A stretch of DNA of 16,837 nucleotides from Bacteroidota bacterium (GTDB lineage Bacteria > Bacteroidota > Bacteroidia > Bacteroidales > GCA-2748055): the NCBI GenBank assembly GCA_030642565.1, contig DAOWNM010000015.1:1-16837 (forward strand), in the 5' to 3' direction. Each line of letters opens with the position of its first letter. Positions within the stretch are counted from its first letter, which is position 1. Below are positions 1 to 7,755 of the stretch, piece by piece. The translations under genes were made by a program, and so were the position numbers. The notes below the pieces were generated by a model. That model did no database searches and was not told the DNA's origin. It worked only from the letters and a program-made list of their open reading frames with translations.

Positions 1-1317
1 ACCGTACTGGATCAGAAAGGCAGGGGGACTTTTGAGGGGACAGAAGCGTTTAACGGGGGACTATACCTGATCTATATCAATCCTGGTCACTATTTTGATC
101 TTTTGCTGGGAGACGACCAGGACCTGTATATTGGTGCCGACACTGCCGATCTTGTGGGGAGCATCACCTTCCGCGGATCGGAGGACAACCGCGTATTCCA
201 GGAGTATAAGCATTTCCTGCAGAAAAAAAGAGGGGAACTGGAGCAGCTTTCAACCCTGCAGAGCAGTGCCGCTTCCGCTGCAGATAGTTCAGAGATCGTT
301 CATCAGCAAAAGCAGATCAACAGGGAGATGGAAACCTACATGGACCGGATAGAAACGGAACACACCACACTGTTTGTCTCAGATTTTATTGGCGCCACCA
401 GGGAGCCTTTTCCTCCCGAATCGTTGTTATCAGGAGAGAGAAAGCAGGATGACTCTATCAGATTTTTCTATTACCGGGAACACTACTTCGACCGTTTTGA
501 CCCATTTAATACCAGGCTTTTGCACACCCCGCTCTATGAAGGGAAGATCAAGAACTACATAACCAGGGCTGTATCCCAGCATCCCGATTCCCTGATTGCA
601 GCTGTAGATTACCTGCTTACCGGAAGCAAAAAAGATGATGAACTCTACAGGTATATGCTGATTACACTGTTCAACCACTTTGCAGAGAGCAAGTTTATTG
701 GCATGGATGGGGTCTATTTTCATATTGCTGAGTATTACTATATTCCCGATGCCACATGGAGCAGCCCGGAGTTTCTCAGTAAACTCAAAGAGAACCTGAA
801 TAGCAATAAACCCACATTGATCGGTCAGACCGCCCCCAACCTGATTATGCGGCAGATCCCCGAAGAGCATTTTGGCATGGCTGCCCAGGATACAGCCATA
901 AAAAAGGACCCCCATATCGGGCACGATTTTTTTATCCATGATATAGATGCCCGGTATACCCTTCTCTATTTCTGGGAAACAGACTGTGGCCATTGTAAGA
1001 AATCAACTCCGGCACTACACGAAGTCTACAACAGAATGAAGGATAAGGGAGTCCAGGTCATCAGCATTCACGTGATCAACTCCATAGAGGGAAAAGAGAA
1101 GTGGATCGATTTTGTTAACGAACACCATCTCTTAGGATGGATCAATTGCTGGAGTCCTTACAGCAATGAATTCAGAAAATTATATAACCTGCAGAGCTAT
1201 CCGCAGCTATTTATACTCGACCGGGATAAGAAAATTATAGCAAAACGGGTGACTCCGGAACAGGCAGAAAAGATCATCAACAACCTGATAGAAATTGAAT
1301 CTAACAATAATTCATGA
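1..1317 (+). CDS. Thioredoxin-fold thiol-disulfide protein (DUF4369/DUF5106/TlpA-like), 5' partial
   Basis: The frame is open from base 1, so the start codon and any signal peptide lie outside the window; 438 residues are visible. The first ~60 residues, with a 'GLYLIYINPGHYFDLLLG' stretch and then 'FRGSEDNRVF', resemble the beta-rich N-terminal domain (DUF4369-like) of Bacteroidetes periplasmic redox proteins. A helical middle region (about 60-270) fits DUF5106. The C-terminal ~120 residues are a thioredoxin fold: 'LLYFWETDCGHCKKS' places the redox pair at Cys329-Gly-His-Cys332, and the cis-proline is Pro401 in 'SYPQLFILD'. The expected role is a periplasmic or envelope-anchored thiol-disulfide oxidoreductase; the substrate cannot be told. 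A TTG at 103 is an in-frame possible start, but the coding pattern continues upstream of it, so I treat the gene as truncated by the window. Its TGA overlaps the carA ATG (ATGA, 1314-1317), implying cotranscription. Domain names are from recognition by eye, not a search. Confidence 0.85.
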   Translation, partial: TVLDQKGRGTFEGTEAFNGGLYLIYINPGHYFDLLLGDDQDLYIGADTADLVGSITFRGSEDNRVFQEYKHFLQKKRGELEQLSTLQSSAASAADSSEIVHQQKQINREMETYMDRIETEHTTLFVSDFIGATREPFPPESLLSGERKQDDSIRFFYYREHYFDRFDPFNTRLLHTPLYEGKIKNYITRAVSQHPDSLIAAVDYLLTGSKKDDELYRYMLITLFNHFAESKFIGMDGVYFHIAEYYYIPDATWSSPEFLSKLKENLNSNKPTLIGQTAPNLIMRQIPEEHFGMAAQDTAIKKDPHIGHDFFIHDIDARYTLLYFWETDCGHCKKSTPALHEVYNRMKDKGVQVISIHVINSIEGKEKWIDFVNEHHLLGWINCWSPYSNEFRKLYNLQSYPQLFILDRDKKIIAKRVTPEQAEKIINNLIEIESNNNS

Positions 1318-2405
1318 ACCAGATGAAGTTCAAACCAATTAAGCTGATCCTGGAGGATGGATCCATATTTCATGGCAAATCTTTCGGCTATGAAGGAAGC
1401 ATTGCCGGAGAGGTGGTTTTCAATACAGCCATGACCGGTTATCCTGAAAGCCTTACCGATCCCTCCTACAAAGGTCAGCTTCTGGTACTCACCTATCCCA
1501 TTGTTGGGAACTACGGGGTTCCCAGGGAGGACTCTGAAAATGATCTTTACAAATTTTTTGAATCGGACCAGCTCCATATTTCGGCCCTTGTGATCTCCGA
1601 CTACTCTACAGAGTATTCACACTGGAACGCAGAGCTAAGTCTGGGCGACTGGCTGAAGAAACATAAGATACCCGGTATTTTTGATGTGGATACCCGGATG
1701 ATCACCAAATTGCTGCGGGAGAAGGGATCCATGCTGGGGAAGGTGGTTTTCAATGAAAAAGAGCCGGAGACCTACGATCCCAACCTGGAGAATCTGGTGG
1801 CACAGGTGAGCGTTGATGAAAAGAGGGTATATGGCAATGGGAAACACAAAATTTTGTTGCTCGACTGTGGTGTGAAGTATAACATTATCCGCTACCTGCT
1901 GGAGCGGGACACTACCGTCATCAGGGTACCATGGAACCACGACATCAGCAGGGAGGAGTACGATGGTCTTTTTATCTCCAATGGTCCGGGCGACCCCAAA
2001 CAGTGTAAAATCACCATTGACAGTCTGGCAAAAGCGTACCAATCGGACACACCCATTTTCGGGATCTGCCTGGGAAATCAGTTGATGGCACTGGCTGCAG
2101 GTGCCGATACCTATAAACTGAAATACGGACACCGAAGTCACAACCAGCCGGTGCTGGAGGTGGGAACGGACAAGGCGTATATCACCTCCCAGAATCATGG
2201 TTTTGCTATTGACAATAAGACCCTTTCCAAAGGGTGGGAACCACTCTTTATCAACCTGAACGACGATACCAACGAGGGGATGAAACATCAGTCAAAACCC
2301 TTTTTCTCCACACAGTTCCACCCCGAAGCTTCGGGCGGACCAACCGATACGGCCTACCTTTTTGATGTTTTTATTGAAAACATCGAAAAAAGTAAAACAG
2401 GCTGA
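1314..2405 (+). CDS. carA: Carbamoyl-phosphate synthase small (glutaminase) subunit
   Basis: CarA hydrolyses glutamine and passes ammonia to CarB for carbamoyl phosphate synthesis, feeding arginine and pyrimidine pathways in the cytoplasm. The 363 residues are normal for the family. The N-terminal CPSase small-chain domain carries 'MTGYPESLTDPSYKG' (residues 40-54). The class I glutamine amidotransferase domain carries 'FISNGPGDP', the nucleophile Cys252 in 'GICLGNQ', and His336 and Glu338 in 'FHPEAS', so the triad is intact. The residue after the Cys-Leu-Gly is Asn255 where many homologues have His. Many segments ('TYPIVGNYGVP', 'SHWNAEL', 'LLLDCGVKYN', 'KPFFSTQFHPE') read like the glutaminase part of eukaryotic CAD rather than E. 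coli CarA (from memory). The start at 1314 overlaps the upstream stop; an ATG three codons later (1323) is an alternative. There is no Shine-Dalgarno sequence. It converges on proA, 54 bases away. Its partner carB is about 7.8 kb downstream. Confidence 0.97.
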   Translation: MNQMKFKPIKLILEDGSIFHGKSFGYEGSIAGEVVFNTAMTGYPESLTDPSYKGQLLVLTYPIVGNYGVPREDSENDLYKFFESDQLHISALVISDYSTEYSHWNAELSLGDWLKKHKIPGIFDVDTRMITKLLREKGSMLGKVVFNEKEPETYDPNLENLVAQVSVDEKRVYGNGKHKILLLDCGVKYNIIRYLLERDTTVIRVPWNHDISREEYDGLFISNGPGDPKQCKITIDSLAKAYQSDTPIFGICLGNQLMALAAGADTYKLKYGHRSHNQPVLEVGTDKAYITSQNHGFAIDNKTLSKGWEPLFINLNDDTNEGMKHQSKPFFSTQFHPEASGGPTDTAYLFDVFIENIEKSKTG

Positions 2406-2407
2406 AC

Positions 2408-2461
2408 AAAAAAAAATTGAAGCACTCTATTCCGGCCAACTCCTGGAAGAGAGATAGTGCT
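2408..2461 (-). terminator. Probable intrinsic terminator of the arg/pro operon, after proA
   Basis: Read on the minus strand, AGCACT (2461-2456, overlapping the proA TAG) pairs with AGTGCT (2426-2421), and an inner TTCC/GGAA pairing extends the hairpin across an internal loop. Four bases (TCAA) then lead into nine T residues (2416-2408). Position just past the last gene of the operon fits. On the plus strand the hairpin is not followed by a T run, so it should act only on proA transcripts, not on carA. The stem is imperfect, hence the moderate confidence. Confidence 0.55.
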
Positions 2462-3716
2462 ACTGCCTGATCTGGCCACTTCCGTAAATAACGTATTTGT
2501 TTGTGGTCAGCTCCTTGAGCCCCATGGGTCCCCGGGCATGCAGCTTCTGGGTACTGATTCCGATTTCGGCCCCATAGCCAAATTCAAAACCATCTGTAAA
2601 CCTGGTGGAAGCATTCACATAGACTGCGGCAGCATCCACCCTGTCGAGAAAGTACTGAGCATGACTGTAGTCTTCGGTAACTATGCTTTCTGAATGGTTC
2701 GATCCGTATCTGTTGATATGGTCCACGGCCTCCTCCACCGATCCCACCACTTTCGAACTGATCACCAGGTCGAGATACTCGGCCGACCAATCCTCTTCGG
2801 TGGCAGGAACAGCACCAGGTATCAATGCGCAGGTAGGTTGATCGCCCCTAATCTCCACGCCCCCCTCTGCCAGTGAAGAGCCAATGGAGGGCATCACCTC
2901 TCCGGCCACTTTTTCATGCACCAGCAAACTTTCAGCTGCATTACATACCCCGGGGCGGTGTGTCTTGGCATTATATATAATGGCCACAGCTTTCTCCAGG
3001 TCAGCTGTCTCATCCACATAGATATGGCAGTTCCCAACCCCGGTTTCGATCACCGGAACAGTACTGTTCTGTACCACCGCCTGAATCAGTCCGGCTCCTC
3101 CCCTGGGGATCAGGATATCCAGGTATTCATTCAATCTCATCATGGCTAATGCGCTCTCCCGGGAGGTATCCTGCACCAGCTGCACCATATGGGGATCGAG
3201 TCCGCATTCCGTAATGGCCTTATGGAAAATCTTCACTATGGCATTGTTGGAACGGAATGCCTCTTTCCCTCCCCTGAGCACACACACATTTCCGGTTTTA
3301 ATACACAACCCCGCCACATCGGCGGTCACATTGGGCCTCGATTCATAGATCACGCCCACCACGCCCAGTGGTACCCTTTTCTTCCCGATCAACAGGCCGT
3401 TGGGCCTTTTTTTCATCTCCTCGATCTCTCCAATGGGATCCTCCAGCTGCACAATCTCCCGCAACCCTCCTGCAATCCCACTGATCCTTTCACCCGACAG
3501 GGTCAACCGCTCTACAATAGCCCCTTTTAGCCCCATCTCCTCTCCCTGTTTCAGATCGGCCGCATTGGCCTCCAGGATGGTTGAAGCGGAGCTCTCCAGC
3601 AGGTCGGCCACCTGCAGCAACACCCTGTTTTTCTGATCGGTATTCAGATAAGCCAGCTGTTTGGAAGCCTGCTTTGCCCTTTTTCCAATATCAATTAACT
3701 CTTTCATCAATAACAT
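2460..3716 (-). CDS. proA: Gamma-glutamyl phosphate reductase (glutamate-5-semialdehyde dehydrogenase)
   Basis: ProA reduces gamma-glutamyl phosphate to glutamate-5-semialdehyde with NADPH, the second step of proline synthesis in the cytoplasm. The 418-residue length is typical. Aldehyde-dehydrogenase-superfamily motifs are clear: 'GVIYESRPNVTADVAGLCI' (about 121-139), 'LRGGKEAFRSN' (147-157), 'ILIPRGGAGLI', the catalytic Cys258 in 'KTHRPGVCNAAESLLVH', and 'FTDGFEFGYGAEIGIST' near the C terminus, all characteristic of ProA. The first Met is at 3716, five bases after the proB stop; a second Met three codons in (3707) is also possible and would give 'MKELIDIG', a common ProA start. It is the last gene of the operon and is followed by a hairpin-T9 terminator. 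Nothing suggests loss of function. Confidence 0.97.
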   Translation of the reverse strand: MLLMKELIDIGKRAKQASKQLAYLNTDQKNRVLLQVADLLESSASTILEANAADLKQGEEMGLKGAIVERLTLSGERISGIAGGLREIVQLEDPIGEIEEMKKRPNGLLIGKKRVPLGVVGVIYESRPNVTADVAGLCIKTGNVCVLRGGKEAFRSNNAIVKIFHKAITECGLDPHMVQLVQDTSRESALAMMRLNEYLDILIPRGGAGLIQAVVQNSTVPVIETGVGNCHIYVDETADLEKAVAIIYNAKTHRPGVCNAAESLLVHEKVAGEVMPSIGSSLAEGGVEIRGDQPTCALIPGAVPATEEDWSAEYLDLVISSKVVGSVEEAVDHINRYGSNHSESIVTEDYSHAQYFLDRVDAAAVYVNASTRFTDGFEFGYGAEIGISTQKLHARGPMGLKELTTNKYVIYGSGQIRQ

Positions 3717-3721
3717 ATTTT

Positions 3722-4534
3722 TTATTCTGCCATCTGGGTGGCATCTGAAACAAAGAATGTTCCCAGATCCTTTCCCTCCAGCACATCCATGATGGTGGAA
3801 GGATCGGCACCATTGGCGATAACAACATCCACATTGTGTTCACGGCAAAGTTCTGCCGCAGCAATCTTGGAGGCCATTCCCCCGGAGCCCATTTTGGATG
3901 AACCCTCCAGGTTAATATCCTTCAAGTCATCACTGGCCTTCATCACCTTGGGCACCTTCCGGGCCGAATGATGAATATGCGGATCGGCCGTAAATACCCC
4001 ATCCGTATCGGTAAGAATCAGTAGCAGATCCGCCTGGATCAGGTTAGCCACCAAAGCAGAAAGGGTGTCGTTATCCCCGAACTCAATCTCATGGGTACTT
4101 ACCGTATCGTTCTCATTGACCACCGGGATAATCCCCATATCGATCAGCTGGTTCAATGTATTTCTCGCATTTTTCCTTCGAATGCTGTTCTCTATCCCGT
4201 CCCGGGTCAGAAGCACCTGGGCCACAGTTTTGTTGTACTCATCGAAAAATTTCTGGTACAACCTGATCAACCCCACCTGTCCGATGGCAGCCATTGCCTG
4301 CTTCTTCACCAGGTTGTCCGGCCAATTGTCTATGCCGATCATACCCACGCCAACACCAACTGCACCCGACGAGACCAGCACTACCTCTCTGCCACTGTTA
4401 CTTAGATCGGCCAGGACCCTCACCAACTTTTCCATTCGCAGCAAGTTTATTTTTCCATTCTCATAGGCCAGCAGACTGGTGCCGACCTTTACCACAATCT
4501 TCTTTTTATGCTTCAGATATTTTCTGTGTGTCAT
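3722..4534 (-). CDS. proB: Glutamate 5-kinase, short form without PUA domain
   Basis: ProB phosphorylates glutamate on the gamma-carboxyl with ATP, the first and usually proline-inhibited step of proline synthesis. The 270 residues form a single amino-acid-kinase domain: 'VVKVGTSLL' (14-22), 'SSGAVGVG' (55-62), 'KKQAMAAIGQ', 'VVNENDTV' (139-146), 'FGDNDTLSA' (152-160), 'LTDTDGVFTADP' (174-185) and 'KMGSGGMASK' (214-223). These set it apart from ArgB. E. coli ProB is about 367 residues with a C-terminal PUA domain; that domain is missing here, as in a number of other bacterial ProB proteins. The start overlaps the argH stop by four bases (4531-4534), implying translational coupling, and proA follows after 5 bases. 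Confidence 0.96.
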   Translation of the reverse strand: MTHRKYLKHKKKIVVKVGTSLLAYENGKINLLRMEKLVRVLADLSNSGREVVLVSSGAVGVGVGMIGIDNWPDNLVKKQAMAAIGQVGLIRLYQKFFDEYNKTVAQVLLTRDGIENSIRRKNARNTLNQLIDMGIIPVVNENDTVSTHEIEFGDNDTLSALVANLIQADLLLILTDTDGVFTADPHIHHSARKVPKVMKASDDLKDINLEGSSKMGSGGMASKIAAAELCREHNVDVVIANGADPSTIMDVLEGKDLGTFFVSDATQMAE

Positions 4535-5877
4535 GACTTTCCGAAATAGTTACTCAAACGATTTACAACCTCTGCACTGTTTACAAATCGAAAACCTCCA
4601 TACGCCTTTTCCAGCTTTGCCTCGATCTCTGCTAATCCGGGATTACCAATACTTCCAATATGTGTATAAGCATGGTCCCGGCCGGGCCTGTAACGACCAG
4701 TGTCGATTTCAGAGGCCACTTCGCGGTACGCATCCCTGAAGGGAGTTCCCTCCTGTACTTTTTTATTAACCTCTTCTACCGAGTAGATATAGAGGTAGAT
4801 ATCACTGTTTAAAATATCTTTACTGATCTCCATTTGCTTTACCACATAATGCATCATCTCCAGGCAGATTTTCAACTCTTCCAGTGCCGGGTGGAGTATC
4901 TCCTTCAGTACCTGGAAATCGCGATGATAACCCGAAATCAGGTTCCCTGTTACCGAAGAGACTTCAGAAGCAACCATGGTCAGGCGGTTGCACTTTGCCC
5001 GGAGCAATTCAAGCACGTCTGGATTTTTCTTATGAGGCATAATAGAAGAGCCGGTAGTCAACTCCGGGGGAAGAGAGATAAACCGGAAGTTCTGTCCCAT
5101 AAAGAGCACAGCATCCATGGCCAGCCGGGCCAGAGTTGAAGCCACTGCACCGATTCCGGTACCGACATACCATTCGGTTTTCCCACGGTTCATCTGCGCA
5201 TTGACCGAGCTGATATGCATCTCCTCAAAGGCCAGCAGGCTGGTAGTCAGCTCCCTGTTAACCGGAAAAGAGGAGCCAAAACCGGCAGCCGAGCCCAGGG
5301 GATTCTGGTTGACTACCGCATGGATCCCCTGCAGGTAGGTCAGATCATCGGCCAGGGCCTCTGCATAGCCACCGAACCAGAGCCCGAAAGAGGAGGGCAT
5401 GGCCACCTGCATATGGGTATAACCGGGCATCAGCATATCCCTATGGGTCTCTGCCTGTTTCAGCAATATATCTGCCAGTTTCCGGGTTCCTGCAGCCACC
5501 TCTTTGATCTTCTCCCGCAAAAAAAGTTTTATATCGACCATCACCTGGTCATTCCGTGAACGGCCCGTATGGATCTTCTTTCCCGTGTCACCCAGTTTCC
5601 GGGTCAAAACCATCTCCACCTGCGAATGGATATCCTCCACACCAGGCTCCAGCAGCAGTTTTCCTTCCATGGCCTCCCTGTACAATTGATCCATTTCAAC
5701 CAGAAGTTGCGCCGCCTCCTCTTTCCCTATCAGTCCTGTCTCGGCCAGCATAATGGTATGCGCCATGGATCCAACTAGATCGTAAGGGGCCAGCTCAAGA
5801 TCATACAGTGGATCTTTGCCAGTGGTAAATGCCAGAATGCTCTGTTCGGTCGATATCTCCTTGTCCCAAAGTTTCAT
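4531..5877 (-). CDS. argH: Argininosuccinate lyase
   Basis: ArgH splits argininosuccinate into arginine and fumarate, the last step of arginine synthesis, as a cytoplasmic homotetramer of the fumarase/aspartase superfamily. The 448 residues are close to the family norm. Landmarks are 'HTGRSRNDQV' (103-112), 'GYTHMQ' with His155 (152-157), and the superfamily signature 'GSSIMPHKKNPD' (276-287) holding the mobile catalytic serine loop. The N terminus 'MKLWDKEIS' replaces the more usual 'LWGGRF', in line with a diverged N-terminal arm. The start at 5877 is fixed by a strong GGGAGG eight bases upstream, immediately after the upstream stop codon. It overlaps proB by ATGA. Confidence 0.97.
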   Translation of the reverse strand: MKLWDKEISTEQSILAFTTGKDPLYDLELAPYDLVGSMAHTIMLAETGLIGKEEAAQLLVEMDQLYREAMEGKLLLEPGVEDIHSQVEMVLTRKLGDTGKKIHTGRSRNDQVMVDIKLFLREKIKEVAAGTRKLADILLKQAETHRDMLMPGYTHMQVAMPSSFGLWFGGYAEALADDLTYLQGIHAVVNQNPLGSAAGFGSSFPVNRELTTSLLAFEEMHISSVNAQMNRGKTEWYVGTGIGAVASTLARLAMDAVLFMGQNFRFISLPPELTTGSSIMPHKKNPDVLELLRAKCNRLTMVASEVSSVTGNLISGYHRDFQVLKEILHPALEELKICLEMMHYVVKQMEISKDILNSDIYLYIYSVEEVNKKVQEGTPFRDAYREVASEIDTGRYRPGRDHAYTHIGSIGNPGLAEIEAKLEKAYGGFRFVNSAEVVNRLSNYFGKS

Positions 5878-5885
5878 ATGTTTAT

Positions 5886-5891
5886 CCTCCC
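5886..5891 (-). promoter_or_regulatory. Strong Shine-Dalgarno sequence of argH
   Basis: On the minus strand GGGAGG lies between the TAA of the argE-like gene (5894-5892) and the argH ATG (5877-5875), with an 8-base spacer. It is a canonical site and decides the argH start. Such strong Shine-Dalgarno sequences are uncommon in Bacteroidetes, where most genes lack them; most other genes in this window have no comparable motif. Confidence 0.7.
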
Positions 5892-6941
5892 TTATACCTC
5901 AATATGTTCCAGGAACCGGCAGTAACCCTTCACTCCCTGATCCAGCTCACTCTTTAAAATATACTCCCCGGCTGTATGGGAGCGTGATGATTCACCCGGC
6001 CCCATCTTAACAGCAGGATATGGAATCAGTGCCATATCCGACAGGGTAGAGGAACCAAAAGCCTCCAGTCCGACGGCATGGATGGCTTTCATCAGGAGAT
6101 GGTCACGATCCAGTCCCGATGATTTCAGACGGGTCGATCGTGGGGTCAGTTCTGCTTTACATACCGAACGGATCATCTCCAGCAATCTTTCGTTCCCGTA
6201 CCGGTCATTACTTCTTACATCCACCACATACCGGCAAAGGTCGGGTACCACATTGTGGTGGGTGCCCGCCGAAATCATGGTCACCTGTGCACCGGGACGG
6301 GGGAGCCACTCCGACTCTTCAGTGAACTCCAGCTGTCCGATCGCTCTCACATCTTCTATAGCTTCATAGATGGCATTCTTCCCTTCACTACGTGCAGCAT
6401 GGCCCGCCTTCCCGTCTACCTTTCCATCCAAAACCATTAAACCCCGTTCGGCAACAGCCGGGGCCATTCCTGTGGGCTCACCCACAATCACCGCCTGCAA
6501 TTCTCCAACTGTTGGCAACACCGAGACAATTCCATTGCTCCCCGACACCTCTTCTTCGGCACTGATCAACAACATCAGGTTCATTCTCTTCCCCAGTCGT
6601 TCCCTCATTTGATGATAAGTTGCCATCATCGTCACCACCGATGCCCCGGCATCATTACTTCCAAGGCCCATAATTTTCTCTCCTGACTCCACCGGGCAAA
6701 AAGGATCGGATTTCCAGCCCTCTACCGGGGGGACCGTATCCATATGCGAATTCAAAAGCACTGCAGCTCCGGGTGCACCTGGTTCTCCCACCAGCAGATT
6801 ATGTTGTATCCTTCTGACCGGCCACCCCATTCCCTTCATGTAACTTTCCAGGAAATCGGAACGCTGTGCCTCCTCCCTGCTGAGAGCAGGTATGGAGAGC
6901 ATCTCCAGTAGCAAGTCGATATATTGTATCTCTCCGCTCAT
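5892..6941 (-). CDS. argE: M20-family N-acylornithine/N-acylcitrulline deacylase (ArgE-like)
   Basis: A zinc metallopeptidase-family amidohydrolase that should remove the N-acyl group from an arginine-pathway intermediate in the cytoplasm. The 349 residues hold the M20 di-metal set: His66 and Asp68 in 'LLNSHMDTVPP', Asp97 in 'GLGSNDAGA', Glu129-Glu130 in 'LLISAEEE', Glu155 in 'VGEPTGM', and His322 in 'SRSHTAGEYI'; His181 lies in the lid/dimerisation domain. Substrate is not decided by sequence. In Bacteroides fragilis the transcarbamylase acts on N-succinylornithine, and in Xanthomonas on N-acetylornithine, after which an ArgE-like enzyme deacylates the acylcitrulline. The same role is likely here, but plain N-acetylornithine deacetylase remains possible. 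It overlaps proC by ATGA (6938-6941) and is followed 14 bases later by argH. Confidence 0.88.
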   Translation of the reverse strand: MSGEIQYIDLLLEMLSIPALSREEAQRSDFLESYMKGMGWPVRRIQHNLLVGEPGAPGAAVLLNSHMDTVPPVEGWKSDPFCPVESGEKIMGLGSNDAGASVVTMMATYHQMRERLGKRMNLMLLISAEEEVSGSNGIVSVLPTVGELQAVIVGEPTGMAPAVAERGLMVLDGKVDGKAGHAARSEGKNAIYEAIEDVRAIGQLEFTEESEWLPRPGAQVTMISAGTHHNVVPDLCRYVVDVRSNDRYGNERLLEMIRSVCKAELTPRSTRLKSSGLDRDHLLMKAIHAVGLEAFGSSTLSDMALIPYPAVKMGPGESSRSHTAGEYILKSELDQGVKGYCRFLEHIEV

Positions 6942-7726
6942 TTCAGGTCACTGATCTCGGAATAAGATTTGACGATGCCCTTGATCATGGCCGAACTTAA
7001 TCCAAAATGCTCCATCTCGTTCAAGCCTGATATGGTGCAACCCATGGGGGTGGTCACCCGGTCAATTTCAGTTTCGGGATGATTCTCTGTCTGCATCAAT
7101 AGCTCGGCTGCACCCAGGGCGGTCTGTGCAGCAATTTTCCCCGCCTCCTCGGCATGAAATCCAATCTGGATACCACCCTGGGAGACCGCTCGGATAAAGC
7201 GAAGGAAAAAGGCGATACCACAGGCAGCCAGGATGGTGGCTGCTGGCATCAGTTGCTCCTTTATCACCATGGTCTGCCCAAGCGGATCAAACAACGATTT
7301 GACCCGATTTACGGCCTGCTCCTCTTCACCTGCAATACAGGTCATACTGGCTCCATACTCCGCAGCTGTATTGGGCATGATCCTGACCACCTCTGTATGG
7401 TTGCCACTCCACTCCTTTAACTCCTGGATGCTTACCGCGGATACCACACTTACCAGCAGTTTATCCACACCCTGCAACAACCCTTTCAGGTCCAGAATAA
7501 CCTTCTTTGCCTGTCCCGGCAGAACAGCCAGTATGATCACATCACATTTCGAAACCAGGGTGTGGTTATCGGTGACCGCAAAGCCCTCCTTCTTCTGTTC
7601 CGCCAGTAAACCATTCCGTCTCCTGGAGAGAAACAGGTCCGAAGGTTCTATAACTTTTTGCACTACCATCCCCTTCGCAATGGCGCATCCAATGTTTCCG
7701 GCACCTATGATTCCAATTTTTTTCAT
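6938..7726 (-). CDS. proC: Pyrroline-5-carboxylate reductase
   Basis: ProC reduces 1-pyrroline-5-carboxylate to proline with NAD(P)H. From the ATG at 7726 it is 262 residues. The N terminus 'MKKIGIIGAGNIGCAIAKGM' is the Rossmann dinucleotide fold, followed by 'IILAVLPGQ', 'VVRIMPNTAAEYGASM', and the C-terminal helical part 'VTTPMGCTISGLNEME'. The last replaces the more usual 'SPGGTTIAGL', and 'AVLPGQ' replaces the common 'AVKPQ', so this is a diverged subfamily, probably a Bacteroidetes one. I prefer the start at 7726 because the family begins right at the first beta strand and AAAGGA lies 6 bases upstream (7738-7733). An ATG at 7750 and a GTG at 7756 are in frame and would couple it to the argG stop. 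It overlaps the argE-like gene by four bases. Confidence 0.9.
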   Translation of the reverse strand: MKKIGIIGAGNIGCAIAKGMVVQKVIEPSDLFLSRRRNGLLAEQKKEGFAVTDNHTLVSKCDVIILAVLPGQAKKVILDLKGLLQGVDKLLVSVVSAVSIQELKEWSGNHTEVVRIMPNTAAEYGASMTCIAGEEEQAVNRVKSLFDPLGQTMVIKEQLMPAATILAACGIAFFLRFIRAVSQGGIQIGFHAEEAGKIAAQTALGAAELLMQTENHPETEIDRVTTPMGCTISGLNEMEHFGLSSAMIKGIVKSYSEISDLK

Positions 7727-7755
7727 CTCTGATCCTTTCTGTTTTTTCATGCACA

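Noticed and set aside
430..993. 187-codon open frame antisense to the thioredoxin-fold gene
   Set aside because: It lies fully inside a gene with a clear CxxC thioredoxin domain, its translation resembles no family I know, and it has no promoter or ribosome site of its own.
1635..2288. 217-codon open frame antisense to carA
   Set aside because: It is wholly opposite conserved CarA motifs; the translation has no recognisable domain and is a by-product of codon use in carA.
3722..4534. Acetylglutamate kinase (ArgB) as an identity for the amino-acid kinase gene
   Set aside because: The motifs 'KQAMAAIGQ', 'VVNENDTV' and 'FGDNDTLSA' belong to glutamate 5-kinase, and proA follows directly.
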